A stretch of DNA of 64,000 nucleotides from Mesorhizobium sp. M4B.F.Ca.ET.203.01.1.1 (GTDB taxonomy: Bacteria; Pseudomonadota; Alphaproteobacteria; Rhizobiales; Rhizobiaceae), in contig NZ_SRUO01000002.1 of NCBI RefSeq assembly GCF_004791025.1, forward strand, positions 124,001 to 188,000. The letters run 5' to 3'. The translations under genes and the position numbers were made by a program. Under the pieces are notes generated by a model that ran no database searches, was not told where the DNA came from, and was given only the letters and a program-made list of their open reading frames with translations. Positions 1 through 7,228 of the stretch are shown one piece after another. Within the stretch, counting starts at the first letter, position 1. Every line of letters begins with the position of its first letter.

Positions 1-1261
1 GTTTCTTGATGCCCAGGACGTCGAGCGCCAGCCCCTCGTAGAAGGTTTCGCTCTTTCCCTGCCGCACCTTGTGAAGGAAGTATTTCTCGAACCCCACTTT
101 CGCCGCATGGACCCATTTGCCTTGCGAGGACCAGTTGACGTTGCGGGGAGGGATCTGCGGCTGCGCGACAAAGGCTATACCTTCATCGCCGAAATCGGCG
201 AGGCAGATCGCGTTCCACGTCGCGACGGCCCTCGGTTCCTGGCCGCGTAGCAGCGCGCCGATGTTCTCGGCGGTGGCCGTGACCATGGATTCGATCATGA
301 AGCCGGTCTTGGGAACGCCGACGGGAAGCGGCGTCTTGCCGACCGGCGGAATGGCCACGCAGACTCCGATCGCGAAGACGTTGGGATGGGTCTGGTTGCG
401 CTGGTGCTTGTCGATGGTGACGAAGCCGCGCGGATTGACAAGGTCCTCGGTCCCCATCAGCGCCGGAACGCCACGGAAGGCAGGCAGCATCATCGAGAAG
501 GCGAAGGGCAGGTCGCGCTTGGCTTTGGTCGTCCCGTCCTCGTCGACTTCCTCGACGTGCATCATGTCGGCGTCGACCGAAGCCACCTTGGCGTTGGTGA
601 TCCACTTGATGTGGCGATCCCGCATGGCGCTTTCGAGCAGGCCCTTGGTGTCGCCGACCCCGTCGAGACCGAGATGGCCGATATAGGGTTCCGGCGTCAC
701 GAAGGTCATCGGGACGCGGTCGCGTACCCTGGCCTTGCGCAACGCTGTGTCGAGGATGAAGGCGAATTCATAGGCCGGGCCGTAGCAGGACGCGCCCTGA
801 ACCGCGCCCACGACGACTGGACCGGGCTTGCGAACCAGTTCGTCGAACTTCGCCCGCGTGGCGACGGCATGGTCGATGTGGCAGATGGATTGGGTATGTC
901 CGGCAGGTCCGAGACCCGGCACCTCGTCGAAGGCAAGATCGGGACCGGTCGCGATGATCAGATAGTCGTAGTCGACGAAGGTGCCGTCGTTGAGTTCGAC
1001 GCGGTTTTCCTTCGGATGCACCTTCTTTGCGCCTTCGGGACGCAGCGCGATGCCGCGCCGCTTGAAGGTATCCGCCAGATCGACAGTGACATCATTGCGC
1101 TCCCGCCATCCTACGGCCACCCAGGGATTTGAAGGTACAAAGGAATAGGACGTGCCGAGCGTGACGACGGTCAGCCGATCCGCTCGGCGCAGCTTGTCGC
1201 GTATTTCGTATGCCATGATCGTGCCGCCGAGACCTGCTCCGAGGACGACGATGTGGGACAT
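1..1261 (-). CDS. sqr: Sulfide:quinone oxidoreductase, last residues cut off by window edge
   Basis: Membrane-associated flavoprotein expected to oxidise sulfide and reduce the quinone pool. VVLGAGLGGT at residues 5-14 is the N-terminal FAD dinucleotide fold and IIATGPDLAF near 102-111 is the second FAD contact. Cys127 (HTQSICHIDHA), Cys159 (AVQGASCYGPAYEF) and Cys301 (IGVCVAIPP) sit where characterised SQRs carry their three redox cysteines. The frame runs 420 codons from the ATG at 1259-1261 to the window edge without a stop, close to the usual family length, so little is missing. The divergent neighbour is a SqrR/BigR-like repressor and a FixK-type box ends 60 bp upstream, so both sulfide and oxygen control are inferred. 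Confidence 0.9.
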   Translation of the reverse strand, partial: MSHIVVLGAGLGGTIMAYEIRDKLRRADRLTVVTLGTSYSFVPSNPWVAVGWRERNDVTVDLADTFKRRGIALRPEGAKKVHPKENRVELNDGTFVDYDYLIIATGPDLAFDEVPGLGPAGHTQSICHIDHAVATRAKFDELVRKPGPVVVGAVQGASCYGPAYEFAFILDTALRKARVRDRVPMTFVTPEPYIGHLGLDGVGDTKGLLESAMRDRHIKWITNAKVASVDADMMHVEEVDEDGTTKAKRDLPFAFSMMLPAFRGVPALMGTEDLVNPRGFVTIDKHQRNQTHPNVFAIGVCVAIPPVGKTPLPVGVPKTGFMIESMVTATAENIGALLRGQEPRAVATWNAICLADFGDEGIAFVAQPQIPPRNVNWSSQGKWVHAAKVGFEKYFLHKVRQGKSETFYEGLALDVLGIKK

Positions 1262-1321
1262 GATGATCCTCCCGTTGGTTCGATCTTCGAAGCATCCTGC
1301 GGGTGAAAGTCGCGTTCTTCG

Positions 1322-1335
1322 TTGATCGGGCTCAA
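1322..1335. promoter_or_regulatory. FixK/FNR-type box upstream of sqr
   Basis: TTGATCGGGCTCAA, a perfect TTGA-N6-TCAA site, ends 60 bp from the sqr start codon, the spacing seen for most boxes in the window. It lies between sqr and the divergent arsR-type gene. Confidence 0.7.
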
Positions 1336-1402
1336 TTTCCAAACGGCGCGGCGCAATTGTAAGGTACGGCGTCGGCCAACCCGATTGGCAAGCTTGCATG
1401 TA

Positions 1403-1437
1403 ACATTCAAAGATAATAAATTCAAGATTATGAATGT
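1403..1437. promoter_or_regulatory. AT-rich inverted repeat, candidate operator of the ArsR-type repressor
   Basis: ACATTCA at 1403-1409 is matched by TGAATGT at 1431-1437, and ATAAT at 1413-1417 by ATTAT at 1427-1431, inside an AT-rich island unlike the surrounding GC-rich DNA. It overlaps the start codon of the ArsR-type gene (1430). SqrR/BigR repressors bind AT-rich palindromes between their own gene and sulfide genes, so autoregulation is a reasonable inference. The exact binding sequence was not verified. Confidence 0.45.
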
Positions 1438-1726
1438 ATCAGATTTGATCCCGGCCTCAGGCAGGGCGGCGGAACTGCTCCGGAGCCTGTCCCATCCACA
1501 GCGTTTGCTCGTGCTATGCGCCCTCGGAAATGAGGAGCGCTCGGTGGCCGAGTTGCGAGAGCTGCTCGACATCGACCAGGTGCCTATGTCGCAACAGCTT
1601 ATGCGGCTGCGGGCCGATGGTTTGGTCGAGGCGCGCCGGGACGGCACGACGGTCTACTACCGTATCACGAGGCCGGAGGTGCTCACGGTGATCGAGGCGC
1701 TGCATTCCGCCTTCTGCCCGAGTTGA
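1430..1726 (+). CDS. ArsR-family repressor, SqrR/BigR-like persulfide sensor
   Basis: 98-residue winged-helix repressor. The helix-turn-helix covers about residues 37-62 (SVAELRELLDIDQVPMSQQL) and the wing follows (ARRDGTTVYYRI). Cys30 and Cys96 are 66 residues apart, the same spacing as Cys41 and Cys107 of Rhodobacter SqrR, which form a polysulfide bridge when sulfide stress is sensed. No metal-binding ELCVCD motif is present. The ATG at 1430 was chosen because the homology begins there; the frame stays open upstream to 1322 without family similarity. It diverges from sqr and probably represses it. The persulfide-sensing role is inferred from the cysteines and the neighbour. Confidence 0.85.
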   Translation: MNVSDLIPASGRAAELLRSLSHPQRLLVLCALGNEERSVAELRELLDIDQVPMSQQLMRLRADGLVEARRDGTTVYYRITRPEVLTVIEALHSAFCPS

Positions 1727-1747
1727 CTCGGCGCATTCCGCTTGGGC

Positions 1748-1761
1748 TTGACTAAGGTCAA
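1748..1761. promoter_or_regulatory. FixK/FNR-type box
   Basis: TTGACTAAGGTCAA, perfect arms TTGAC and GTCAA, 101 bp before the start of the host-attachment-family gene at 1863. Confidence 0.7.
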
Positions 1762-1862
1762 TGCGACGCAGGTCGAACCGGCATTACCTGCCTGCCAATA
1801 GCAAAACGAAAAGATCGGACACGGCCCTACAGCGCTCGGCTGATCCAGCGTCGGAGAAACAC

Positions 1863-2267
1863 ATGATCCTGAACAACGGCACTCTCGTGGCGGTAACTGA
1901 CGGCGAGATCCTGCGACTGTTTCATAATAAGGGGCATGAACCTCATATCGAGCTTATCGAAATCGAGGATCCCATCCTTGAAATGGCCCGCGCAGGATCC
2001 GGCGGGAGGCATCGCAGCTCAACCGCCAATCCGGACGAGTCTCGGCTGCGTGAGGACGACTTTGCGGGATCGGTCGCCGCTTATCTCAATGAGCAGTCGC
2101 ATGAAGATTACTGTGAGCATGTTTTGATCATCGCCGACCCGCGCACGCTTGGAGAGCTGCGAAGGCACTATCAGCCCTCGTTGAGCGCCAAACTGGTCGG
2201 CGAGATCACCAAGGACTTTGTCAAGCATTCCGTCCTGTCGATCGAAGGTGCCATAGAGATTGCCTGA
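1863..2267 (+). CDS. Host attachment family protein
   Basis: 134-residue protein resembling the family annotated as required for attachment to host cells (Agrobacterium AtsE-like). The N-terminal strand pattern NGTLVAVTDGEILRLF, the central acidic and basic linker (about 55-75) and the C-terminal block ADPRTLGELRRHY followed by EITKDFVKHS match that family, which is related to archaeal release factor-like folds. The ATG at 1863 follows GGAG at a suitable distance; upstream codons in the same frame lack family similarity. No signal peptide is visible, so it is probably cytoplasmic. The biochemical role is not established for the family; the FixK box upstream points to induction under low oxygen. 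Confidence 0.75.
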   Translation: MILNNGTLVAVTDGEILRLFHNKGHEPHIELIEIEDPILEMARAGSGGRHRSSTANPDESRLREDDFAGSVAAYLNEQSHEDYCEHVLIIADPRTLGELRRHYQPSLSAKLVGEITKDFVKHSVLSIEGAIEIA

Positions 2268-2945
2268 TCAAACGCATTCTGCACCGCAGCGATTGGCATA
2301 GTGATCTCCATATAGATCGCTGTGTCCAATGTCTCGTGTCGGAGCGATAGGACGTTCGCCATGGCTGTTCGAGAAAACGCTGTCGTTCCACTCGGCGTAT
2401 TGATGCGCTCGCGGGTTCTGCCGAGCACGCCACAACCTATGGCAGGCGCGCGCTGGGGGCACCCTTACTGAACCTTGATGGTTGCCCTTCATGAAATGAT
2501 CGGGGACATTGCAGAAGACTGCGTAGAAGCCCGGCTTGAGGTTGAGGGTCAGTGACCCTGTCTTGCCTGGATCGAGCTCCGAGTCTTCGCCAAGGTGGCC
2601 CGCCGCATTCGTGTCGCCGTCCTTGTCCCGCGAATGCCGGCGCCGAAACTGCCAGCCTGGTCATGGCGCTCGCGACAATCGGGTTCCTCGTGCTGTAAGC
2701 CCCCAAGTCACAGCGAAAAGCGGTTCGTGGAGCCTGTTCCATGGGCTATAATGCGATTGCGCGAAGCATTGAGGTGGCGGCATGTCGGACTGGCTCGCTT
2801 GAGAGGGCCACAAGGCGGTTCCTGATTACAGCGCAACTTGGATCAGGGCACCCGTCGTCGTCTTTGCTAGAGTGGTGCTTGGAACACGGCGAGTAGCCCG
2901 GCGAGCGATCGTGCTTCTCGTGGAAGCCGCTTACGCAGCATCGAG
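2268..2945. other. Stretch without an intact gene
   Basis: Apart from the decayed cupredoxin fragment at 2460-2660 on the minus strand, no intact coding region, RNA gene or operator was recognised here. Open frames on both strands have no family resemblance. Confidence 0.5.
2460..2660 (-). pseudogene. Remnant of a cupredoxin-like gene
   Basis: The minus frame reads GEDSELDPGKTGSLTLNL and then PGFYAVFCNVPDHFMKG, clearly related to the C-terminal copper site of the intact cupredoxin at 26337-26831 (SELDPGKSGTLTVELKAG and YLLICNVPGHYGAGM). A stop codon at 2661-2663 closes the frame upstream, so the signal peptide and first copper histidine are missing. After GSVRV the frame runs on into unrelated residues to a stop at 2268. 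The Cys and His copper ligands are still readable, so the decay looks fairly recent. It is probably not functional. Confidence 0.6.
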
Positions 2946-3428
2946 ATGCACAGCGTGAAGAACGCTCTTTACCGGGGGAGTCCCGTGATCATCAGTGAGA
3001 TGACCGCCCAAGAATCCAGGATGCACCTAGCCGCGAGCAGGGTCGGGCGCCTTTGCGTAAGCGACGGGATGCCGTACGTTGTGCCGATTAGCTTCGTTTA
3101 CGAACACGGCCACATCTACAGCTTCTCCTTGGTTGGTCAGAAGGTCTTGGCGATGCGCGGAAATCCTCAAGTTTGCGTCGAAGTCGACGAGATCCGTAAT
3201 CCACGCAACTGGTGGAGTGTCGTTGCCTTCGGGCGCTATGAAGAACTCTCCGAAGGCCCCCGGCAGAATGAGCGCGACCATGCATGGTCGCTGTTGCAGA
3301 AGGCACGCCCCAACTGGTGGGAACCTGGCAGCGAGACGCCTCAATCCGAGGACAAGGTTGCCAGTCCGCCTCACCTTTTCTTCCGCATCAACATCGAGAG
3401 AATCACTGGCCGCCGTGCTCTCGCCTGA
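2946..3428 (+). CDS. Pyridoxamine 5'-phosphate oxidase-like flavin-binding protein
   Basis: 160-residue split-barrel protein of the pyridoxamine phosphate oxidase-like superfamily (NimA-like branch), expected to bind FMN or another flavin. VGRLCVSDGMPYVVPISFVY (about 33-52) and the strand IYSFSLVGQKVLAMRGNP are the typical core, and HLFFRINIERITGRRA closes the protein. It is closely related to the protein at 42350-42784 and shares NWWEPGS / DWWEPGA and FFRI.IE..(S/T)GR.A with it. The start could be the ATG at 2946 or the internal ATG at 3000, where similarity begins. Substrate unknown. Remnants of redox genes flank it on both sides. Confidence 0.75.
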   Translation: MHSVKNALYRGSPVIISEMTAQESRMHLAASRVGRLCVSDGMPYVVPISFVYEHGHIYSFSLVGQKVLAMRGNPQVCVEVDEIRNPRNWWSVVAFGRYEELSEGPRQNERDHAWSLLQKARPNWWEPGSETPQSEDKVASPPHLFFRINIERITGRRALA

Positions 3429-3564
3429 CCCGGCCCAGTCTGGTTGTGACCGCGCAGGCCGAAGACCGGCAACACAGCGACATCGCCTTCGCGAAGCGCA
3501 AGGTCGCGCCAGGTCCGGACGCCCTGGCTCAAGCCGGTCCGTCGGCGGGGCGGAAAGTCGCTGA

Positions 3565-3759
3565 AACCATAGGCGCTACCTGCCTGCCGGCGAAGCGACC
3601 TGCATCGACTGTCATAACGGCATCGCGCATGAGCTGCCGAAAATGGAGGGCGTGATCCGGGCTGGAGGTGCCGCCGGAACTTCAGGGCGAGCAGCTTCCA
3701 AGTCGTCTGCCATCGACGAACTTGAACGTCTGATAGCGGTATATCATCCCGAGTCCTAA
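3565..3759 (+). pseudogene. C-terminal remnant of a NapC/NirT-type multihaem cytochrome
   Basis: The plus frame reads YLPAGEATCIDCHNGIAHEL followed by PKMEGV, the last haem-binding motif (CIDCH) and its surroundings in tetrahaem quinol dehydrogenases of the NapC/NirT/TorC group. A TGA at 3562-3564 blocks the frame upstream and no other haem motif is found nearby, so at least three haem motifs and the membrane anchor are gone. The frame ends at TAA 3757-3759. The original gene probably delivered electrons from quinol to a periplasmic reductase. This fragment cannot do so. Confidence 0.65.
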
Positions 3760-3858
3760 CGAAGGCTACAGATCACCAACAAACCCAGAATCCACTTAGG
3801 ACCCATCGTATGGGTGGGACCGTTAGCCCGCCGGGTCTGAATGCCTTGGCTTTGCCGG

Positions 3859-3900
3859 CCTCGCTCACGCAACCCAAAGGTTGTCTTGGGGGCGAGCGCG
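3859..3900 (-). terminator. Possible hairpin after the gene at 3902-4354
   Basis: CAACC at 3870-3874 pairs with GGTTG at 3879-3883 around a 4-base loop, with outer CGCTC/GAGCG arms. It lies just past the stop of the minus-strand gene. There is no clear T-run, so a terminator role is uncertain. Confidence 0.25.
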
Positions 3901-3901
3901 A

Positions 3902-4354
3902 TCAGCAAGTGACGACATCGGTGTGGCCGAAACCCTTGGAGTAGTCGAGCACCGAGATGACCGTAGGCATCACGCGAAATATGCGCACCTGATCCGGAGT
4001 TGGCATCGGTCCTGGCAGCGAGACTTGCTGCGGATACTTCAGCGGCAGCATCCGCAGGACCTTTTCCGCTTCGGCCAGGTCTGTCACCGCCTGGGCTCGC
4101 GCCGCCATGGAAAGTCCGGTGATTTCCATCACCTGCGGCGTGTCGTGATCGATGGTCAAGGACACGCGATCGTCCTGCGTCAGATTCCCAGCCTTCTGGC
4201 TTTCCAGACCGCAGAGGAAGTAAAGGGTAAGGCCTTCGTTCACGTAGCCGACGGTGGTCGCCTGCGGCCAGCCGTCGGGCTTTAGCGTTGCGATGGTCAT
4301 GATCCGATGCTGATCCAACAGCGTCACGATCTTCTTTCTGATCTCTTCCTTCAT
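3902..4354 (-). CDS. Pyridoxamine 5'-phosphate oxidase family protein
   Basis: 150-residue FMN-binding split-barrel protein. RIMTIATLKPDGWPQATTVG (about 17-36) and LTLYFLCGLESQKAGNLTQD are the usual flavin-binding strands of this superfamily, and the C-terminal part PDQVRIFRVMPTVISVLDYS matches the small PNPOx-like proteins of rhizobia. It belongs to a different branch from the two proteins at 2946 and 42350. A FixK box ends 59 bp upstream, and a universal stress protein gene diverges from it. Substrate unknown; a redox or flavin-sensing role is only inferred. Confidence 0.75.
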   Translation of the reverse strand: MKEEIRKKIVTLLDQHRIMTIATLKPDGWPQATTVGYVNEGLTLYFLCGLESQKAGNLTQDDRVSLTIDHDTPQVMEITGLSMAARAQAVTDLAEAEKVLRMLPLKYPQQVSLPGPMPTPDQVRIFRVMPTVISVLDYSKGFGHTDVVTC

Positions 4355-4413
4355 CCGTTGTCTCCAAAGTCATTGCTGACCCTGACCATAGTAGGGTCGT
4401 GGACCACCTCGCC

Positions 4414-4427
4414 TTGACGCACATCAA
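4414..4427. promoter_or_regulatory. FixK/FNR-type box
   Basis: TTGACGCACATCAA, 59 bp from the start of the minus-strand flavin-binding gene (4354). It may also serve the divergent usp at 4701, which is 273 bp away; that interval holds no recognised gene. Confidence 0.7.
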
Positions 4428-4700
4428 CGCAAAGGAGGGCAAACGCGCATCTGCAGCATTGCCGGCGAAACGAGACGCAAATTATCTAGGCCCTCTCTGC
4501 GACCGAGCGGTCGATACCCTGGCTCTGCTGAATGTCAGCGTTCGCGGCGTCAAGGTGGGCTTGCCGAGTGAGTGCCTGTTCCTCGGCCCCACCGACGGCT
4601 GCATTTGCGGTGAATCAATGCGCACGCCGTCCACTGCCTCCATAGATGTCGCAGCAGCGCCGGCATCCAGTGGCCCGACCTCGCCGCAAAGGAGGCGAAT

Positions 4701-5540
4701 ATGATGAAGCCGATGGTATCCCTGTCTCTGGCGACGTACCCGGAGGCGAACACACCAAAGACCGCGTCTAATGCAGTCGCGGTTGCCAGGCGCATTGGAG
4801 CGACGCTGCACGCGGTCGCCATCAATGTCGACATTCCCGACGTTTCAAACGCTCTGTCGAGCTTCTTGCTCGACCTTCCCAACAAGATCAGGGAGGCCGA
4901 AGCGACCAGTCGCAGTTTCGGCAAGAACTTGCTGGAAACAGTTGCAAAAGAAGCATTGCAGGGCGGGGTCCGCTTGACGACGCAGGAGCTGACCGCGCCA
5001 CCGGCCCTAATTGGGGACACAGCGGCCGAGCAGTGCCGCTACTTCGACATCTGCCTGGTCGGATGGGCGCCGGACAACCAGACGGCGCGAATGACAGCCG
5101 AGGCGGTCGTGTTCGGATCGGGTCGACCGACCCTGCTGCTTCCTGACGCCACGGATGTCGGCGCCCTTGACCATGTCGTCATCGCTTGGGATGGCAGTCG
5201 CGTGGCTGCGCGGGCCGTTGCCGATGCACGGCCGTTTCTGGAGCTTGCCACGATGATCACGGTTGTGACCGTGACGGACGAAAAGCCGCTGCCGGGACAA
5301 GACATCGGTGAACGCCTTGCGCAAGGCCTGAGGACGCGCGGTCTGGCGGCCGAAGCCGCATCAATTCAGGCGGGGGCGCGCTCGATCGCCACCGCTATCC
5401 AGGAGCATGCCCTCGAAATCGGCGGCAAACTATTGGTTATGGGTGGATACGGTCATTCGCGCGTCAGGGACTTCGTGCTCGGTGGGGCGACCGAAGGCAT
5501 TCTCTCGGATTTGCGCCTGCCCGTTCTCCTGTCGCACTAG
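4701..5540 (+). CDS. Universal stress protein, two Usp domains
   Basis: 279-residue cytoplasmic protein with two Usp folds, the length of tandem Usp proteins. The second domain has the nucleotide-binding pattern GGYGHSRVRDFVLGGAT near the C terminus; the first domain is degenerate and lacks it. AAAGGAGG sits just before the ATG at 4701, which fixes the start. The next gene, a beta-CASP nuclease, starts 3 bp after the stop, so the two are co-transcribed. It is the most divergent of the five separate Usp proteins in the window. Usp proteins accumulate in stressed or growth-arrested cells; the exact partner is unknown. Confidence 0.88.
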   Translation: MMKPMVSLSLATYPEANTPKTASNAVAVARRIGATLHAVAINVDIPDVSNALSSFLLDLPNKIREAEATSRSFGKNLLETVAKEALQGGVRLTTQELTAPPALIGDTAAEQCRYFDICLVGWAPDNQTARMTAEAVVFGSGRPTLLLPDATDVGALDHVVIAWDGSRVAARAVADARPFLELATMITVVTVTDEKPLPGQDIGERLAQGLRTRGLAAEAASIQAGARSIATAIQEHALEIGGKLLVMGGYGHSRVRDFVLGGATEGILSDLRLPVLLSH

Positions 5541-5543
5541 GGC

Positions 5544-7190
5544 ATGATTCCCATGAACGCCAGTCGAGGCACGGATCCTGTTTTGCGCTTCCACGGCGCA
5601 GCCCACGGTGTTACCGGCTCTTGCTACGAGATCGAAACACCACGCGCGAGGATCCTCGTCGATTGCGGCCTCTTCCAGGGATCGAAGTCGGAGCGGGCCT
5701 TGAACTACGGCGCGTTCCCGTTCCCGCCGGAAGCGATCGACGCCGTCGTCCTGACGCATGCTCATATCGATCACAGCGGCCTTCTGCCAAAGCTGGTCAC
5801 GCAGGGCTTTGCCGGGCCAATCTACACGACCCGAGCTACAATCGATCTTTGTTCGGTCATGTTGCCGGATGCGGCGCATATCCAGGAGATGGAGGTGGAA
5901 CAGCTTAACCGCCGCAATGCGCAGCGCGGGCGGCCGCCGGTCGAGCCGATCTACAGGCAGCAGGATGCAGCAGCGTGCATGACCCTTTTTCGGGCCTTGG
6001 AATACGCCGCATGGACCACCGTAGCCCAAGGCGTTCGGGCTCGCTTTTGGAACGCCGGCCATCTGCTCGGCTCCGCATCGGTTGAGCTAGAGATCGACGT
6101 GGAACGTCAGAACATGCCGATGCGCATACTGTTTTCAGGCGATATCGGACCCGGTCACAAGCCGCTGCATACCGATCCGGAGGGCCCGGCCGGTGTCGAC
6201 TATCTCATCTGCGAATCGACCTATGGCGACCGCGACCGCCCGGACGTTGCGCCTGAACAGCGGCGATCAATGCTCGGCGACGTGGTGCGCAGCGCTGCCG
6301 AGGCGAGCGGCCCCCTTATCGTTCCTTCCTTCGCCGTCGAGCGGACACAGGAACTGCTGGTAGACCTCCACCTGCTCATGAAAGCGGGAGAGGTGCCGAC
6401 TGCTCCGATCTTCGTCGACTCGCCGCTGGCGACACGTGCCAGCACGATCTTCGAAAGACATGCCGACGACATCGAACAAGTCGACGGTCTGCGTCAGGCT
6501 CTCAGTTCACCCCAACTGCGCTTCACGGAAACCATCGAGCAAAGCAAGGCGATCAACCGCCTGAGAGGCTTTTTCGTCGTGATCGCCGCCAGCGGCATGT
6601 GCGACGCCGGGCGTATCCGCCATCATCTCAAGGCCAACCTCTGGCGGCGGAACGCGACCGTGATGATGGCGGGGTACCAGGCTCAAGGGTCACTCGGAAG
6701 GATACTGCTCGACGGCGCGCGGCGTGTGCGCATCCAGGGCGAAGAGGTAGAGGTCAAGGCCCGGATCAGCCTGTTCGATCTCTACTCTGGCCATGCCGAC
6801 GCAAGCGAACTCGTCGCCTGGGCCTTGGCTCGAACTCCGGTCAAGCACACGGTGTTCCTGACGCATGGTGAAGAAGCAGGCTTGGTCGGCCTCAGCGGCC
6901 GGCTGGCTGGACCGATTCCTTCGGACAGGATCATCATGCCGGAGCTGGATAGCGCTTTCCAATTGACGTCCCAAGGCTGTTTGCCGGTCGACGCCAACGA
7001 GCCGCGCCGCCTGAAGCCGGAAAAGGTTGCCCGGCTGGATTGGCACAACGATCTTTCAAAGCTTCTCCTCGACGTCACGGAGGCCGTCAACACCGCGGCC
7101 GACGAACGGGGTCGCGCCGCAATCATCAGACGGATGCGCCGAGCGCTGGACGCGCCGGCGCTCGGCGCCTTCGCAAATGACGAAAGCTGA
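5544..7190 (+). CDS. Metallo-beta-lactamase/beta-CASP RNA-processing nuclease
   Basis: 548-residue protein. HGAAHGVTGSCYEIET near residue 17 and THAHIDHSG at 71-79 are the zinc-binding signature of the metallo-beta-lactamase fold, and GHLLGSASVELEI and FSGDIGPG follow in family order. The central part (about 240-390) with ICESTYGDRDR, PSFAVERTQELL and VIAASGMCDAGRI is the beta-CASP cap found in CPSF73-like and YsH1-like ribonucleases. A zinc-dependent endo- or exonuclease acting on RNA is expected. The last 70 residues are an extension without recognised domain. The ATG lies 3 bp after the usp stop, so it shares that transcript. Its RNA targets are unknown. Confidence 0.85.
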   Translation: MIPMNASRGTDPVLRFHGAAHGVTGSCYEIETPRARILVDCGLFQGSKSERALNYGAFPFPPEAIDAVVLTHAHIDHSGLLPKLVTQGFAGPIYTTRATIDLCSVMLPDAAHIQEMEVEQLNRRNAQRGRPPVEPIYRQQDAAACMTLFRALEYAAWTTVAQGVRARFWNAGHLLGSASVELEIDVERQNMPMRILFSGDIGPGHKPLHTDPEGPAGVDYLICESTYGDRDRPDVAPEQRRSMLGDVVRSAAEASGPLIVPSFAVERTQELLVDLHLLMKAGEVPTAPIFVDSPLATRASTIFERHADDIEQVDGLRQALSSPQLRFTETIEQSKAINRLRGFFVVIAASGMCDAGRIRHHLKANLWRRNATVMMAGYQAQGSLGRILLDGARRVRIQGEEVEVKARISLFDLYSGHADASELVAWALARTPVKHTVFLTHGEEAGLVGLSGRLAGPIPSDRIIMPELDSAFQLTSQGCLPVDANEPRRLKPEKVARLDWHNDLSKLLLDVTEAVNTAADERGRAAIIRRMRRALDAPALGAFANDES

Positions 7191-7228
7191 TCGCGCATCT
7201 TTGAATTCAATTTTCGTCACACGGGAAA

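Noticed and set aside
7201..7210. TTGAATTCAA palindrome before the P-type ATPase
   Set aside because: The half-sites are only two bases apart, not the FNR/FixK spacing.
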